Below, in pieces: positions 29,923 to 38,549 of a DNA stretch of 64,000 nt. Where the stretch lies: contig NZ_CAMTTE010000001.1 in the NCBI RefSeq assembly GCF_947077775.1, positions 2,756,501-2,820,500 of the forward strand. The letters are read 5' to 3'. Source of the stretch: Salinibacter pepae (GTDB lineage: Bacteria; Bacteroidota; Rhodothermia; Rhodothermales; Salinibacteraceae). The notes below the pieces were generated by a model. It worked only from the letters and a program-made list of their open reading frames with translations, was not told the DNA's origin and did not search any database. Each line of letters opens with the position of its first letter. Positions within the stretch are counted from its first letter, which is position 1. A program made the translations under genes and the position numbers.

Positions 29923-30588
29923 TTACCACCGCATTACCCGATCCGGCTGTACCGGCAGCTTGCCCCGCCAGTACTGGATGAGGAGAAAACCAATCACCAT
30001 GCCGCCGAGGTGGGCAAAGTTGGCCACCCCCGCCTGTGTGCCCGTGACCGCCGAGTAGAGCTCCAGTGCCCCAAACCCGGCGACGAGCCACTTGGCCTTG
30101 ATCGGAAACAGAAACCAGATGTAGATTGGCTGATTCGGAAACATCATGCCGAAGGCCAGCAGGATGCCGTACACCCCGCCCGAGGCCCCCACCGTCGGGA
30201 TCGGCGCGCTCACGAACGCGAGGTGGGTGAGGGCGGCGCCGATGACGCACGCGAAGTAGAAAAACACGAATCGCTGCGAGCCCCAGCGGTTTTCGACCTG
30301 AACCCCAAACATCCAGAGGGCGAACATATTGAAGAACAGGTGCCCAAAGCTCCCGTGCAGGAAGCCGTAGGACACCAACTGCCAGGGCCAGAAGTCGGGA
30401 CCGGCGGTGCCGGGCGGGTAGAGGGGCATGAGGTCCAGCACGCTCGCCAGCATTGAGGACCGCGCCAGCGTCTCGGCCGCCACAAACTGGGCCAGGAAAA
30501 ACAGGCCGTTGAGGATGAGGAGGTTCTTAATCACCGGCGGCATCACCGAGACCCGAGTGGGCGGCCGGTACTGGGTGCGTTGCGGCAT
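29923..30588 (-). CDS. rhomboid family intramembrane serine protease
   Basis: This 221-aa compact rhomboid has six transmembrane segments (about 20-40, 65-95, 107-128, 135-155, 165-182, 190-210). The signature HLFFNMFALWMFG is present, the nucleophile Ser136 is in GASGGVYG, and the catalytic His193 is in FAHLGGMVIG. Unlike the other rhomboid it keeps the canonical GASG. The ATG at 30588 starts a basic N-terminus ahead of the first segment. Tandem rhomboids on the same strand suggest duplication followed by domain addition. Confidence 0.92.
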   Translation of the reverse strand: MPQRTQYRPPTRVSVMPPVIKNLLILNGLFFLAQFVAAETLARSSMLASVLDLMPLYPPGTAGPDFWPWQLVSYGFLHGSFGHLFFNMFALWMFGVQVENRWGSQRFVFFYFACVIGAALTHLAFVSAPIPTVGASGGVYGILLAFGMMFPNQPIYIWFLFPIKAKWLVAGFGALELYSAVTGTQAGVANFAHLGGMVIGFLLIQYWRGKLPVQPDRVMRW

Positions 30589-30738
30589 GCGATACGAACG
30601 TCTTGTTCGGAGGGGGAGAAAACCGCACGGCAGTGCGGATCCAGTCAACAATCGTACAGCCTGCGGGGCCGTGCGTTCGGGCGGCGGGGGCCGGGTCCCA
30701 TCACCATCGCGTCACTCGTCGCCTGCCTGTTCGGTCCC

Positions 30739-31494
30739 GTGGTTCTCTTTGTTTCCGACATGCACTTTGGGCGCGGGGCCCGCTCGGCGGAGCGGACGAA
30801 GGAGGCGGCGCTCGTCGAGTGCCTGAAGGCCCACGCGTCGGCCATCGACCACCTGTACCTGCTAGGCGACGTGTTTGACGGGTACATCGAATACCGCCAC
30901 CTTGTCCCGAAAGGGTTCGTTCGGTTCCAGGGCCTGCTTGCGCGCTGGACCGATCGGGGCATTCCGGTGACGTACCTGCTCGGCAACCACGATCCGTGGC
31001 ACCAGGACCACTTCTCGGAGGAGTTGGGGGTCACGCTCGTTCCCGACTCGATCGAGGCGACCCACTTCGGGCGACGCCTCCACCTCGCGCACGGCGACGG
31101 CCTGGCGGCGACCGACCCGCCGCGCTCCTGGGTGCGGGCCCTGCTCCGCCACCCGGTGCCGGTGCGGCTCTACCGGGCGCTGCTGCCCGCGGACATCGGG
31201 CTTGGCCTGGCGCGCTGGGTGAGCCGGCGGCTCCACGACCCGGACGCGACGGACGCGGCCACGCCGGCCCGCCTCCGAACGCAAGCCCACAGGCTCCTTC
31301 GGCACGAGGCGCTGGACGGGGTCGTGCTGGGGCACGGCCACGAACCGGCCCTGGACCGCGGCCCGGACGGGGTGTATCTCAACACCGGCAACTGGTACGA
31401 ACGACGGACCTTTGCCCGTTTGGACGAGGCGGGGCTGCGCCTCCAGCACTGGAACGGCACGCGCGCTCAGGGCATTGAATCCGTTCCGTCGTGA
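30739..31494 (+). CDS. lpxH: UDP-2,3-diacylglucosamine diphosphatase-like metallophosphoesterase
   Basis: This 251-aa calcineurin-like phosphoesterase has the LpxH pattern: FVSDMHFGRG (D-x-H), GDVFDGYI, LLGNHDPWH, LAHGDGL and VVLGHGHEPA as metal ligands in order. LpxH removes UMP from UDP-diacylglucosamine in lipid A synthesis at the inner membrane; assignment rests on motif order and the flanking envelope genes. The GTG at 30739 gives VVLFVSDMHFG as the first strand; a longer upstream reading lacks homology. The PBP gene starts 51 bases downstream. Confidence 0.8.
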   Translation: MVLFVSDMHFGRGARSAERTKEAALVECLKAHASAIDHLYLLGDVFDGYIEYRHLVPKGFVRFQGLLARWTDRGIPVTYLLGNHDPWHQDHFSEELGVTLVPDSIEATHFGRRLHLAHGDGLAATDPPRSWVRALLRHPVPVRLYRALLPADIGLGLARWVSRRLHDPDATDAATPARLRTQAHRLLRHEALDGVVLGHGHEPALDRGPDGVYLNTGNWYERRTFARLDEAGLRLQHWNGTRAQGIESVPS

Positions 31495-31545
31495 CGGGGC
31501 GCACCGGCCCCGTTCGCCTGTTCTTTTGTACCGGCCCGCTGGTCC

Positions 31546-33921
31546 ATGTCTGAGTGGTCCTATTCCGACGAAGAGCTCGATCAGTACTTCCGTGACCGGT
31601 CCGCCCGGGAGGGCAATCGACCGGGGGAGGGCGCGTCGGGGGACGAAGAAGACGGACACGGGCGTCCCACCACCGGCTTCCGGGGCTTCTTTCACCGCCG
31701 GATCGCGGACCCGTGGGCGGCCCAGGCCGCCGCTGTGCTCTCCGTCCTCACAGGGATGCTGGCAATTGGGGTGCTGGCAGGCGGTACGTACGTCTGGACC
31801 CTGACCGACGACATCCCGTCGACCGAGCGCCTGGAAGACCCCACCATGCAGCTGGCCACCATCGCCTACACGGCCGACGGCGAAGAGCTGGCCCGGTACG
31901 CCCGCCAGAACCGCTCCTGGGCCCCCTACGACAGCATCTCGTCCCACGTCACCGACGCGCTCATCGCGACGGAGGACCAGCGGTTTTACCAGCACTGGGG
32001 CGTGGACCCGCAGGCCATCGTGGCCGCGGTGGCCGACATCCTGACCGGCAACTTTCGGGGGGCGTCGACCATCACGCAGCAGCTCGCGCGCAACCTGTAC
32101 AACGAAGCGGTGGGGCGGGCCGTCACCATTCCGCGCAAGGTCCGAGAAATGGTGACGGCCGTGGAGCTGGAGCGGCGCTACACGAAGCGGGAGATCCTGG
32201 AGATGTACCTCAATACCGTGAGCTTTGGGGGAAACGTGTACGGCATCGAGTCCGCAGCCCGGACGTATTTTGGGCGGCGCGCCGCGCGGCTCGATCCCCT
32301 CCAGGCCGCCACCCTGGTCGGGATGCTGCGGGCGACCACCTACTACAACCCGGTGCGAAACCCGCAACACGCGAAGCAACGGCGCAACGTGGTCCTGCGG
32401 CTGATGCGGGAGCAGGGCGCCATCAGCGCCGCCTACTACCGCGACCACGTCGACGACCCGGTCCGGGCCGACTATCACTCCTCCCGCCTCTCTGCGAGCC
32501 TCGCCCCGTACTTTGCCGAGCACGTGCGCACCACCCTCTCGGACTGGGCCACGGACGAGGAATACAGCGACCATCCCCTCCACGGCCGCGACATTTACGG
32601 CGACGGGCTGCGGGTATACACGACCCTCGACTCCAAGCTGCAAAAGCTGGCCCGAGCGTCGGTGGAGCACAACATGACCGCGCTCCAGAAGGTGGTGGGC
32701 TACCAGTGGAGCGAGCCCTCGCCCGGCCTCTACAGCAGCTCGCTGGAGGACTACCGGTCGCTGACGCCCGGGGAGGACTACGAGCCGTTCGCCCACTTCT
32801 GGGCGTCCAACCCCGAGGTCCTGAACGACTTCATCCGCCAGACGACCCGCTACGACACGCTTCGGGCCCGCGGGAGGGGGCCGAAGGCGGCGGTGGACCG
32901 GCTCCGCGACGCCCCGTCGTTTCTCGACTCGCTGAAGGCGGCGAAGAGCCGCCTGGGGGCGGGGCTTGTTTCCCTCGACCCCCGGAACGGACACGTAAAG
33001 GTGTGGGTGGGGGGGCGCGACTTCGAAACCGAAAAGTACGACAAGGTCGGGACCGCCCGGCGGCAGCCGGGGTCGACGTTTAAGCCGTTCACTTACACCG
33101 CCGCCATCGACAACGGCTACTCCCCCTACGACACGCTCCTCGACAGCACGTTTACCTGGAAAGACGCGGGGGCGGACACGACGTGGTCCCCCCAGAACTA
33201 CGACGGAGAGTCCTCCGGGGAGATGCTGACCCTGAGCCAGGGGCTGGCCAACTCCAAAAACACGATCACGGCCCGGCTCGCGCTCGACCTGAACCCGCAG
33301 ACGGTCACCACGTACGCCCGCCGAATGGGCATTCCGGACGAAACCCTGAAGGCGGTTCCGTCCATCGCGCTCGGCACCAGCAACGTGCGGCTGCTCGACA
33401 TGGCCGCGGGCTATAGCACCCTGGCGAACGGTGGGCTCTACAACGAGCCGGTCGCCATCACGCGGGTCGAAGACCGGTACGGCAATGTGCTCTGGGAGTC
33501 GTCGTCGAGCCCCCGAGAGGCACTCTCCAAGCGGACGGCCTACACGGTCGTCGACATGATGCGGGGGGTGATCGACTATGGCACCGGCGTGCGCATCCGC
33601 ACGCAGTTCGACCTTGGGGAGTACGATCTGGGCGGAAAAACGGGGACCACCGACCGGGCGGCGGACACGTGGTTCATGCTCATGCACCCCGAATTGGTGA
33701 GCGGCTCCTGGGTGGGCTTCGAAGACCAGCGCCTGACCTTCCGGACGGGCTTCTGGGGGCAGGGGGCGCACACCGCGCTCTTCCTCGTCGGCGACTACTA
33801 CCGGCGCATCACCGAGTCGGACACGGTGTCGCTCGCAAACACGTCGTTCCCGCTGGTGGAGGGCTACGGCGCCCCGGAGGACACCACCGGCAGCCCGAAC
33901 GGCGGGCGCGTCGGGTGGTAG
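31546..33921 (+). CDS. mrcA: bifunctional class A penicillin-binding protein (PBP1a-type)
   Basis: This 791-aa enzyme has a cytoplasmic acidic N-terminus, a signal-anchor helix (about 60-82), a GT51 glycosyltransferase domain (Glu143 in ATEDQRFYQHWG; RGASTITQQLARNLY; EILEMYLNTVSFGGNVYG), a linker, and a transpeptidase domain. The transpeptidase motifs are Ser510 in QPGSTFKPF, SKN at 570-572, and KTGTT at 698-702. It polymerises and cross-links peptidoglycan in the periplasm. The length is typical for PBP1a. Confidence 0.95.
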   Translation: MSEWSYSDEELDQYFRDRSAREGNRPGEGASGDEEDGHGRPTTGFRGFFHRRIADPWAAQAAAVLSVLTGMLAIGVLAGGTYVWTLTDDIPSTERLEDPTMQLATIAYTADGEELARYARQNRSWAPYDSISSHVTDALIATEDQRFYQHWGVDPQAIVAAVADILTGNFRGASTITQQLARNLYNEAVGRAVTIPRKVREMVTAVELERRYTKREILEMYLNTVSFGGNVYGIESAARTYFGRRAARLDPLQAATLVGMLRATTYYNPVRNPQHAKQRRNVVLRLMREQGAISAAYYRDHVDDPVRADYHSSRLSASLAPYFAEHVRTTLSDWATDEEYSDHPLHGRDIYGDGLRVYTTLDSKLQKLARASVEHNMTALQKVVGYQWSEPSPGLYSSSLEDYRSLTPGEDYEPFAHFWASNPEVLNDFIRQTTRYDTLRARGRGPKAAVDRLRDAPSFLDSLKAAKSRLGAGLVSLDPRNGHVKVWVGGRDFETEKYDKVGTARRQPGSTFKPFTYTAAIDNGYSPYDTLLDSTFTWKDAGADTTWSPQNYDGESSGEMLTLSQGLANSKNTITARLALDLNPQTVTTYARRMGIPDETLKAVPSIALGTSNVRLLDMAAGYSTLANGGLYNEPVAITRVEDRYGNVLWESSSSPREALSKRTAYTVVDMMRGVIDYGTGVRIRTQFDLGEYDLGGKTGTTDRAADTWFMLMHPELVSGSWVGFEDQRLTFRTGFWGQGAHTALFLVGDYYRRITESDTVSLANTSFPLVEGYGAPEDTTGSPNGGRVGW

Positions 33922-34285
33922 GAATCGCGGGCGAATTTCGAGTTGCGATTTTTGAAGGGGCGGTTTCCGGTCCCCCCTTGTGATTCGGGCAGCGTCAAGC
34001 AATTCCGTCCGGACTGGAGGCGTCTTAAGCAGAGTGCTGAGCGCGAGTGCGACCGCGGACTCCCGGGGTGCGAAGCGGAGCCGATAGACCTCCTCGGGTG
34101 GGGCGATAACGCCGGATGTGAAGAGATTCACTCCGAAAAGACGTCTTCGCTGCGCTCCGGGTGCTTCGGTTGTTCGGCAGCCCTCTCAGAACGACGCGTC
34201 CTTCGTGGCTTTGAAGGACCTCTCGATCGTGCGTCCTGGCATGGTCCCCTTCCCATTCGTCCCTCGAAATTCGTAATTCGACACT
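33922..34285. other. intergenic, 364 bases
   Basis: No gene is seen between the PBP and SbcD genes. An AAGGGG/CCCCCTT inverted sequence at about 33955-33980 could terminate the PBP transcript. From 34145, CTTCGCTGCGCTCCGG and CTCAGAACGAC (34185-34195) resemble elements near 42.2 kb and may be a degenerate interspersed repeat. The last ~30 bases are AT-richer and precede the GTG start of sbcD. Confidence 0.45.
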
Positions 34286-35581
34286 GTGACGCTGCTGCAC
34301 ACCGCGGACATCCACCTGGGGTTCAAGACGCACGGACGGCGCGATCCGGACACGGGCCTGAACACGCGGCTCCTCGACGTGCGGCGCTCGTTGGAGGCCG
34401 TGGTCCAGCGCGCCCTCGACGCCGACGTGGACGCGTTTCTGTTCTGTGGGGACGCCTACCACACCGCCGACCCCACCCCCACACAGCAGGACATTTTTGT
34501 CCAGTGCCTCCGGCCCCTCGCCGACGCGGACATTCCGGTCGTGCTGATCGTGGGCAATCACGACCACCCCGTCACGTTTGGCCGGGCCTCGTCGCTCGAC
34601 ATTTTCGACCACATCGCCGGCGCGGTCCACTGCTACCGCAAGCCGGCGCCCAGCGTCCAGGTCCTCGACACGAAAAGCGGGCCGCTTCAACTCATCCCGC
34701 TGCCCTGGCCCATCCGCAGCCAAATTCTTGCGAGGGACGAGTACCGCCGCATGTCGCCGGATGAGATTCGGCAGTTCGTGGAGGAGCACTACGTGACCTA
34801 CGTCCAGCGCCGGGCCGCCGAGATCATGGAGGAGGAGACCGGCATCACGCCCGAGGGCACCGAGCACGCCCTGTCGCCCGACGTGCCCACCGTACTGGCG
34901 GGACACGTGACCGTGCAGGGGGCCGCCCTGTCCGGCTCGGAGCACACCACCACGATCGCGTCGGAGCCGAAGTTTACCGTGGGGCAGCTTGCCGTGCGTC
35001 CCATCGACTACGTGGCCCTGGGCCACGTGCACCGGCCGCAGAATCGCAACGAGGAGGGCCATCCCCCCGTCGTGTATTCCGGCAGCATCGAGCGCGTGAC
35101 GTTCAATGAGGCCCAGGAGGACAAGGGGGTTCAGTTGGTGGACATCGACCCGGCGCGCGACCCGGGGACCCAGACCACCTTCGTGGAGACGCCGGCCCGC
35201 CCGTTCGTCGCGGTTTCGGTCGACGCCCGGGACGCGGACGCCCCGACCGAGCAGGTGCTGGCGGCGATCCAAGAGCGCGATGTCGCGGACGCCATCGTGC
35301 GGGTCCGGTACCGCGTGCGGGAGGAGCAGGTGGCGCAGGTTGACCCTGAACGGCTCCGGGAGGCCCTTGCGGCCGCCGACACGGTCGCCGGGATCGAACG
35401 CACGGTAGACCCGGCCGACCGCAAGCGCCGGACGGCCGTCACGCGCGAGTCCGGACTCGAAGAGGCGGTGCGCCAGTACGTGGGGCAGCATGACGAGCTG
35501 TCCGGACTGGAGGAGGACCTCGTGGAGACGGCCCTGGCGCTCGAGGCGGGGCTGGAGGCCGACGAGGCGAACCCTGGGTGA
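34286..35581 (+). CDS. sbcD: SbcD/Mre11-type DNA repair exonuclease
   Basis: This 431-aa metallophosphoesterase has MTLLHTADIHLGF at the N-terminus, FCGDAYHTADP, VLIVGNHDHP, AGHVTV and ALGHVHRPQ, the ordered metal ligands of SbcD/Mre11 nucleases. It processes DNA ends and hairpins with the SbcC ATPase. The start is a GTG at 34286, five codons before the metal motif. No sbcC follows; the next gene is an acidic hypothetical. The C-terminal ~60 residues are acidic and could be the SbcC-contact region. Confidence 0.88.
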   Translation: MTLLHTADIHLGFKTHGRRDPDTGLNTRLLDVRRSLEAVVQRALDADVDAFLFCGDAYHTADPTPTQQDIFVQCLRPLADADIPVVLIVGNHDHPVTFGRASSLDIFDHIAGAVHCYRKPAPSVQVLDTKSGPLQLIPLPWPIRSQILARDEYRRMSPDEIRQFVEEHYVTYVQRRAAEIMEEETGITPEGTEHALSPDVPTVLAGHVTVQGAALSGSEHTTTIASEPKFTVGQLAVRPIDYVALGHVHRPQNRNEEGHPPVVYSGSIERVTFNEAQEDKGVQLVDIDPARDPGTQTTFVETPARPFVAVSVDARDADAPTEQVLAAIQERDVADAIVRVRYRVREEQVAQVDPERLREALAAADTVAGIERTVDPADRKRRTAVTRESGLEEAVRQYVGQHDELSGLEEDLVETALALEAGLEADEANPG

Positions 35582-35739
35582 GCACCGCTCCCCACCGGGC
35601 ACCTAAGGCGACTCGTGAGCCTCTTCTTACCCCCAAGGCGATCGTGCCGAATCTGTAATTGACACCATCGCCCCGAGGCACGGTTGAATGTTCGCCCACC
35701 TACCTCCATGTTATGGACATCCCATTATTCATTCCGTGC

Positions 35740-35795
35740 TCGAAACTGGGGACGTACGGCTGTACAGGGCGTACGGACAGTTTCGCAATCAACGC
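35740..35795. promoter_or_regulatory. repeated GTACGG with CTGTACAG palindrome
   Basis: Between 35750 and 35785, GTACGG occurs twice, flanking the perfect palindrome CTGTACAG. The arrangement lies about 30-60 bases upstream of the preferred GTG start at 35807. It may be an operator or part of the promoter, but no known binding site is matched. Confidence 0.35.
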
Positions 35796-35806
35796 ATCAA
35801 ACACCC

Positions 35807-36349
35807 GTGGATATCGAAAATCGTACTGTAGTCGTCCCGCGAAAGGAAGACACGACCAAGGAGGAAGAGCCCGTCGAAGTGTGGCCGCTGGTTGAGGCGG
35901 CCCTCGACAAGGTTGACGCCGACCCGACCACCTACCAGGCGGCCCAAGCGGCCATGGAGGTGAGCGATGGCTGTGCAACCCTGGCCAACTTCTTGATCAG
36001 CCAGGCCGAGCAGGTCGAGAAGATGGACTACCGTTTCAAGGTCCCCCTGGTTGTGCTCGGCGCCAAGCTTGCCCGCGAGGACGACGGTTCTACGACCATT
36101 TACGACCCCGGCGAGGGAGCCTTTCACTTCGAGACCGACGATCACCACTTTGCCTTTGAGGTCTACGAGGACTGGACGGTCGACTGGGAAGAGGTGACCG
36201 ACCGGATCGAAAAGGGATACAACTGGGACGGCGTCGAGAAGCAGGTCTGGGCCCTCGACTGGCTCATGGCCTATCTTGAGGTTCCCTCGGACGACTACAT
36301 GGTCGACGACGAAGGGGACGACGACGACCAGTATTACAGCCGCATCTGA
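35807..36349 (+). CDS. acidic hypothetical protein
   Basis: The 180-aa protein is strongly acidic, ending in a cluster of Asp (VDDEGDDDDQYYSRI). It has no signal or membrane segment and mixes helical (LVEAALDKVDAD; AQAAMEVSDG) and beta segments (TIYDPGEGAFHFET; FAFEVYEDWTVDWEEV). No family is recognised. The GTG at 35807 is preferred as the composition becomes protein-like there; an in-frame ATG at 35708 would add an Arg/Ser-rich 33-residue extension of doubtful coding quality. It follows sbcD by 225 bases on the same strand. Confidence 0.65.
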   Translation: MDIENRTVVVPRKEDTTKEEEPVEVWPLVEAALDKVDADPTTYQAAQAAMEVSDGCATLANFLISQAEQVEKMDYRFKVPLVVLGAKLAREDDGSTTIYDPGEGAFHFETDDHHFAFEVYEDWTVDWEEVTDRIEKGYNWDGVEKQVWALDWLMAYLEVPSDDYMVDDEGDDDDQYYSRI

Positions 36350-36485
36350 CGGCGGCTGACGTCCTTCGTGGTCCCGGCCCCACGCCGTCCGCCGTACCGC
36401 TCTGGGGGGAGTGCTTCCGAGGGAACACCCGTTCTGTACCTGTTCCGGCCAAACAGCCAAACCAGCCCCCCGGTTGCGCCCGAGA

Positions 36486-37340
36486 TCAGTTCGGCGCCGG
36501 CATGAGGTGGGTGCGGAGGTCCAGCGGCTTCAGTGACTGAAGGGCCGCCCGGGCTGCGGCCGTCTCTTCGAAAAGCCCGTACACGGCACTGCCGGACCCG
36601 GAGAGGGAAACGCAGGCCGCGTCTGTCTCCTGCAGCGCCGCTCGCGTCGCATCAACCGCTGGCTCCGCCGCCGCTACGGGCGCTTCAAAGTCGTTGGTGA
36701 GAACCTGTCCCCAACGGGATAGGTCATTTGAGAGCACGAGACGCCGTAGGTCGGGCCGGTTGGCCTCTGTGGGGGAGACCCGGTCGTAGGCCCAGGGGGT
36801 GGCGACAGCGACAGACGGCACGGCGATGAGTAGAGAAAACGGCAGGCGGTACGATGTGCCGTCTTTGGAAAGTGGCGAAAGCGTGTCGCCGCGCCCGGTG
36901 GCGTAGGCGGCCGGCGCATCCTGGAGAAAAAACGGCACGTCGGCCCCGATCGTGCGTCCGATCTGTCGGAGCACGTCGGGAGACGGGTCCACGTCCCACA
37001 GCCGCGCGAGGAGCCGGAGTGTGGCCGCGGCGTCGCTGGATCCACTGCCCAGGCCGGCGCCGTACGGCACCCGCTTCTCGAGGTGAAGGTCGGCGCCTGC
37101 GGGCACGTCACACGCCGCCGCAAGCCGGTGGGCCGCCTGCAGGCACAAGTTGTCCCTGTCTGTGGGGAGCGACGGGTCCGAGCATGTGAGGGAGAGGGCG
37201 TCGGCGGGCGCCGCGGCAATCGTATCGGCCCAGTCGATCCGGTGCAGGATCGTTTCGATGTCGTGGTACCCGTCGGGGCGCCGACGAAGGACGTGGAGGC
37301 CCAGGTTAATCTTGGCCGGGGCATCTTGGACGAGGGGCAT
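36486..37340 (-). CDS. ispE: 4-diphosphocytidyl-2-C-methyl-D-erythritol kinase
   Basis: This 284-aa GHMP kinase phosphorylates CDP-ME in the MEP pathway. It opens with QDAPAKINLGLHVLRRRPDGYHDIETI, the IspE signature (quoted in part). The ATP-binding PYGAGLGSGSSDAAATLR and the C-terminal CVSLSGSGSAVYGLF are present. The ATG at 37340 gives the standard N-terminus. It lies 73 bases after thrB on the same strand and is probably co-transcribed with thrA-thrB, placing two unrelated-pathway GHMP kinases next to each other. Confidence 0.93.
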   Translation of the reverse strand: MPLVQDAPAKINLGLHVLRRRPDGYHDIETILHRIDWADTIAAAPADALSLTCSDPSLPTDRDNLCLQAAHRLAAACDVPAGADLHLEKRVPYGAGLGSGSSDAAATLRLLARLWDVDPSPDVLRQIGRTIGADVPFFLQDAPAAYATGRGDTLSPLSKDGTSYRLPFSLLIAVPSVAVATPWAYDRVSPTEANRPDLRRLVLSNDLSRWGQVLTNDFEAPVAAAEPAVDATRAALQETDAACVSLSGSGSAVYGLFEETAAARAALQSLKPLDLRTHLMPAPN

Positions 37341-37413
37341 CGACCGGGGGACGGGACGGTGAGAAAACGCGCGAAGCAGTGTAGATTTGGGCTGCCCTTC
37401 TGTCTTCCCGTGC

Positions 37414-38373
37414 CTACGACGACTGCGAGTCGGCAGGGGGGCGCGCGGCGACACGGGCCCCCTTGGAGGGAATGGGGGAGATCCAGGCCTCCGTGGACAC
37501 GTCGTGCTGCGCGAAGGCCTCGACCATGGCGTCCCGCACGCGCTCGGCCTGATCGGGCCCCTCGCACCAGGCGAACAGGGTGGGGCCGGCGCCCGAAAGC
37601 GAGCAGCCCAGGGCGTCGTGCGCCCGTGCCGCGTCCTGCACGTCCGCGAAGCCGGGAACGAGCGCGGCCCGGTGGGGCTCCACGATCAGGTCGCGCAGGG
37701 CGCGCCCGATGAGCGCGAGGTCGTCGCGGTAGCAGCCGGCCACGAACGCGCCCAGGTGCGCCGTCTGCCGGACCGACTCGGACAGCGGAATCGTGTCGGG
37801 CAGGCACGCCCGTGCCTCCCGGGTCGGGAGGACCCGGTCCGGGTGGACGAGGACACAGCGGATGCCGGAGGGGACCGGGATCGGCACTACGTCCGGGGGG
37901 TCCATCTCGCGGGTGAGCACGAGGCCGCCGAACAGACAGGGGGCGACATTGTCGGGGTGCAGGTCGCCGCTTGCGACGGCCTCCCCGGCCAGCGCGTGGG
38001 GCAACAACGCCGCCCGCGACCAGGACGCCGAAAGCAGCTCGGCCCCGGCCACGACCGCGCCCACGGCGGAGGCGGCCGAGCCCCCAAGCCCGGACCCGAG
38101 TGGGATGCCCTTCTCGATGGACACCTCGAAGCCGCCGCTCATGCCCGTGGCGTCCCGAAGAGACTGCAGGGCGACGGTGGCCGTGTTGTCGGCGGGCGTG
38201 GTGGGCAGGTCGGGGACGCGCCCGGTGATGGAGCCAACCCGCACCGTCGGGTCGTCGAGCCGCCGCACCGTCACCCGGTCGCCGAGGCCGTCGAGGGCCC
38301 CCCCCAGCACGTCGTACCCCACGGCCACATTCCCCATGGAGGCAGGGGCGAAGACGGTCACCTCACTTTTCAT
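37414..38373 (-). CDS. thrB: homoserine kinase
   Basis: This 319-aa GHMP kinase phosphorylates homoserine for threonine synthesis. VFAPASMGNVAVGYDVLG is the ThrB N-terminal block, PLGSGLGGSAASAVGA the phosphate loop, and GCSLSGAGPTLFAW the third GHMP motif. It follows thrA on the same strand with a 176-base gap. The ATG at 38373 is the family start. Threonine synthase (thrC) is not in this window. Confidence 0.95.
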   Translation of the reverse strand: MKSEVTVFAPASMGNVAVGYDVLGGALDGLGDRVTVRRLDDPTVRVGSITGRVPDLPTTPADNTATVALQSLRDATGMSGGFEVSIEKGIPLGSGLGGSAASAVGAVVAGAELLSASWSRAALLPHALAGEAVASGDLHPDNVAPCLFGGLVLTREMDPPDVVPIPVPSGIRCVLVHPDRVLPTREARACLPDTIPLSESVRQTAHLGAFVAGCYRDDLALIGRALRDLIVEPHRAALVPGFADVQDAARAHDALGCSLSGAGPTLFAWCEGPDQAERVRDAMVEAFAQHDVSTEAWISPIPSKGARVAARPPADSQSS

Positions 38374-38549
38374 TGTCTGATCTGATCATTGTCTCATCTC
38401 TTTCGGCGGGGAAGTTCTGAGGTCGGAATTGGGTTTACAAACCTCAGAATGGTCCGTTCTGCTCCCGCAACCGCCTCCTACGCTCCCACTCATCTGTTTT
38501 TGGTTTGTCTGCACGTGCGCCCAGACGCCCACATGCAATCACGCCCGAC

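Noticed and set aside
30862-34131. Minus-strand open frame of about 1090 codons over the PBP gene
   Set aside because: Shadow of the class A PBP and LpxH genes; composition and lack of motifs indicate non-coding.
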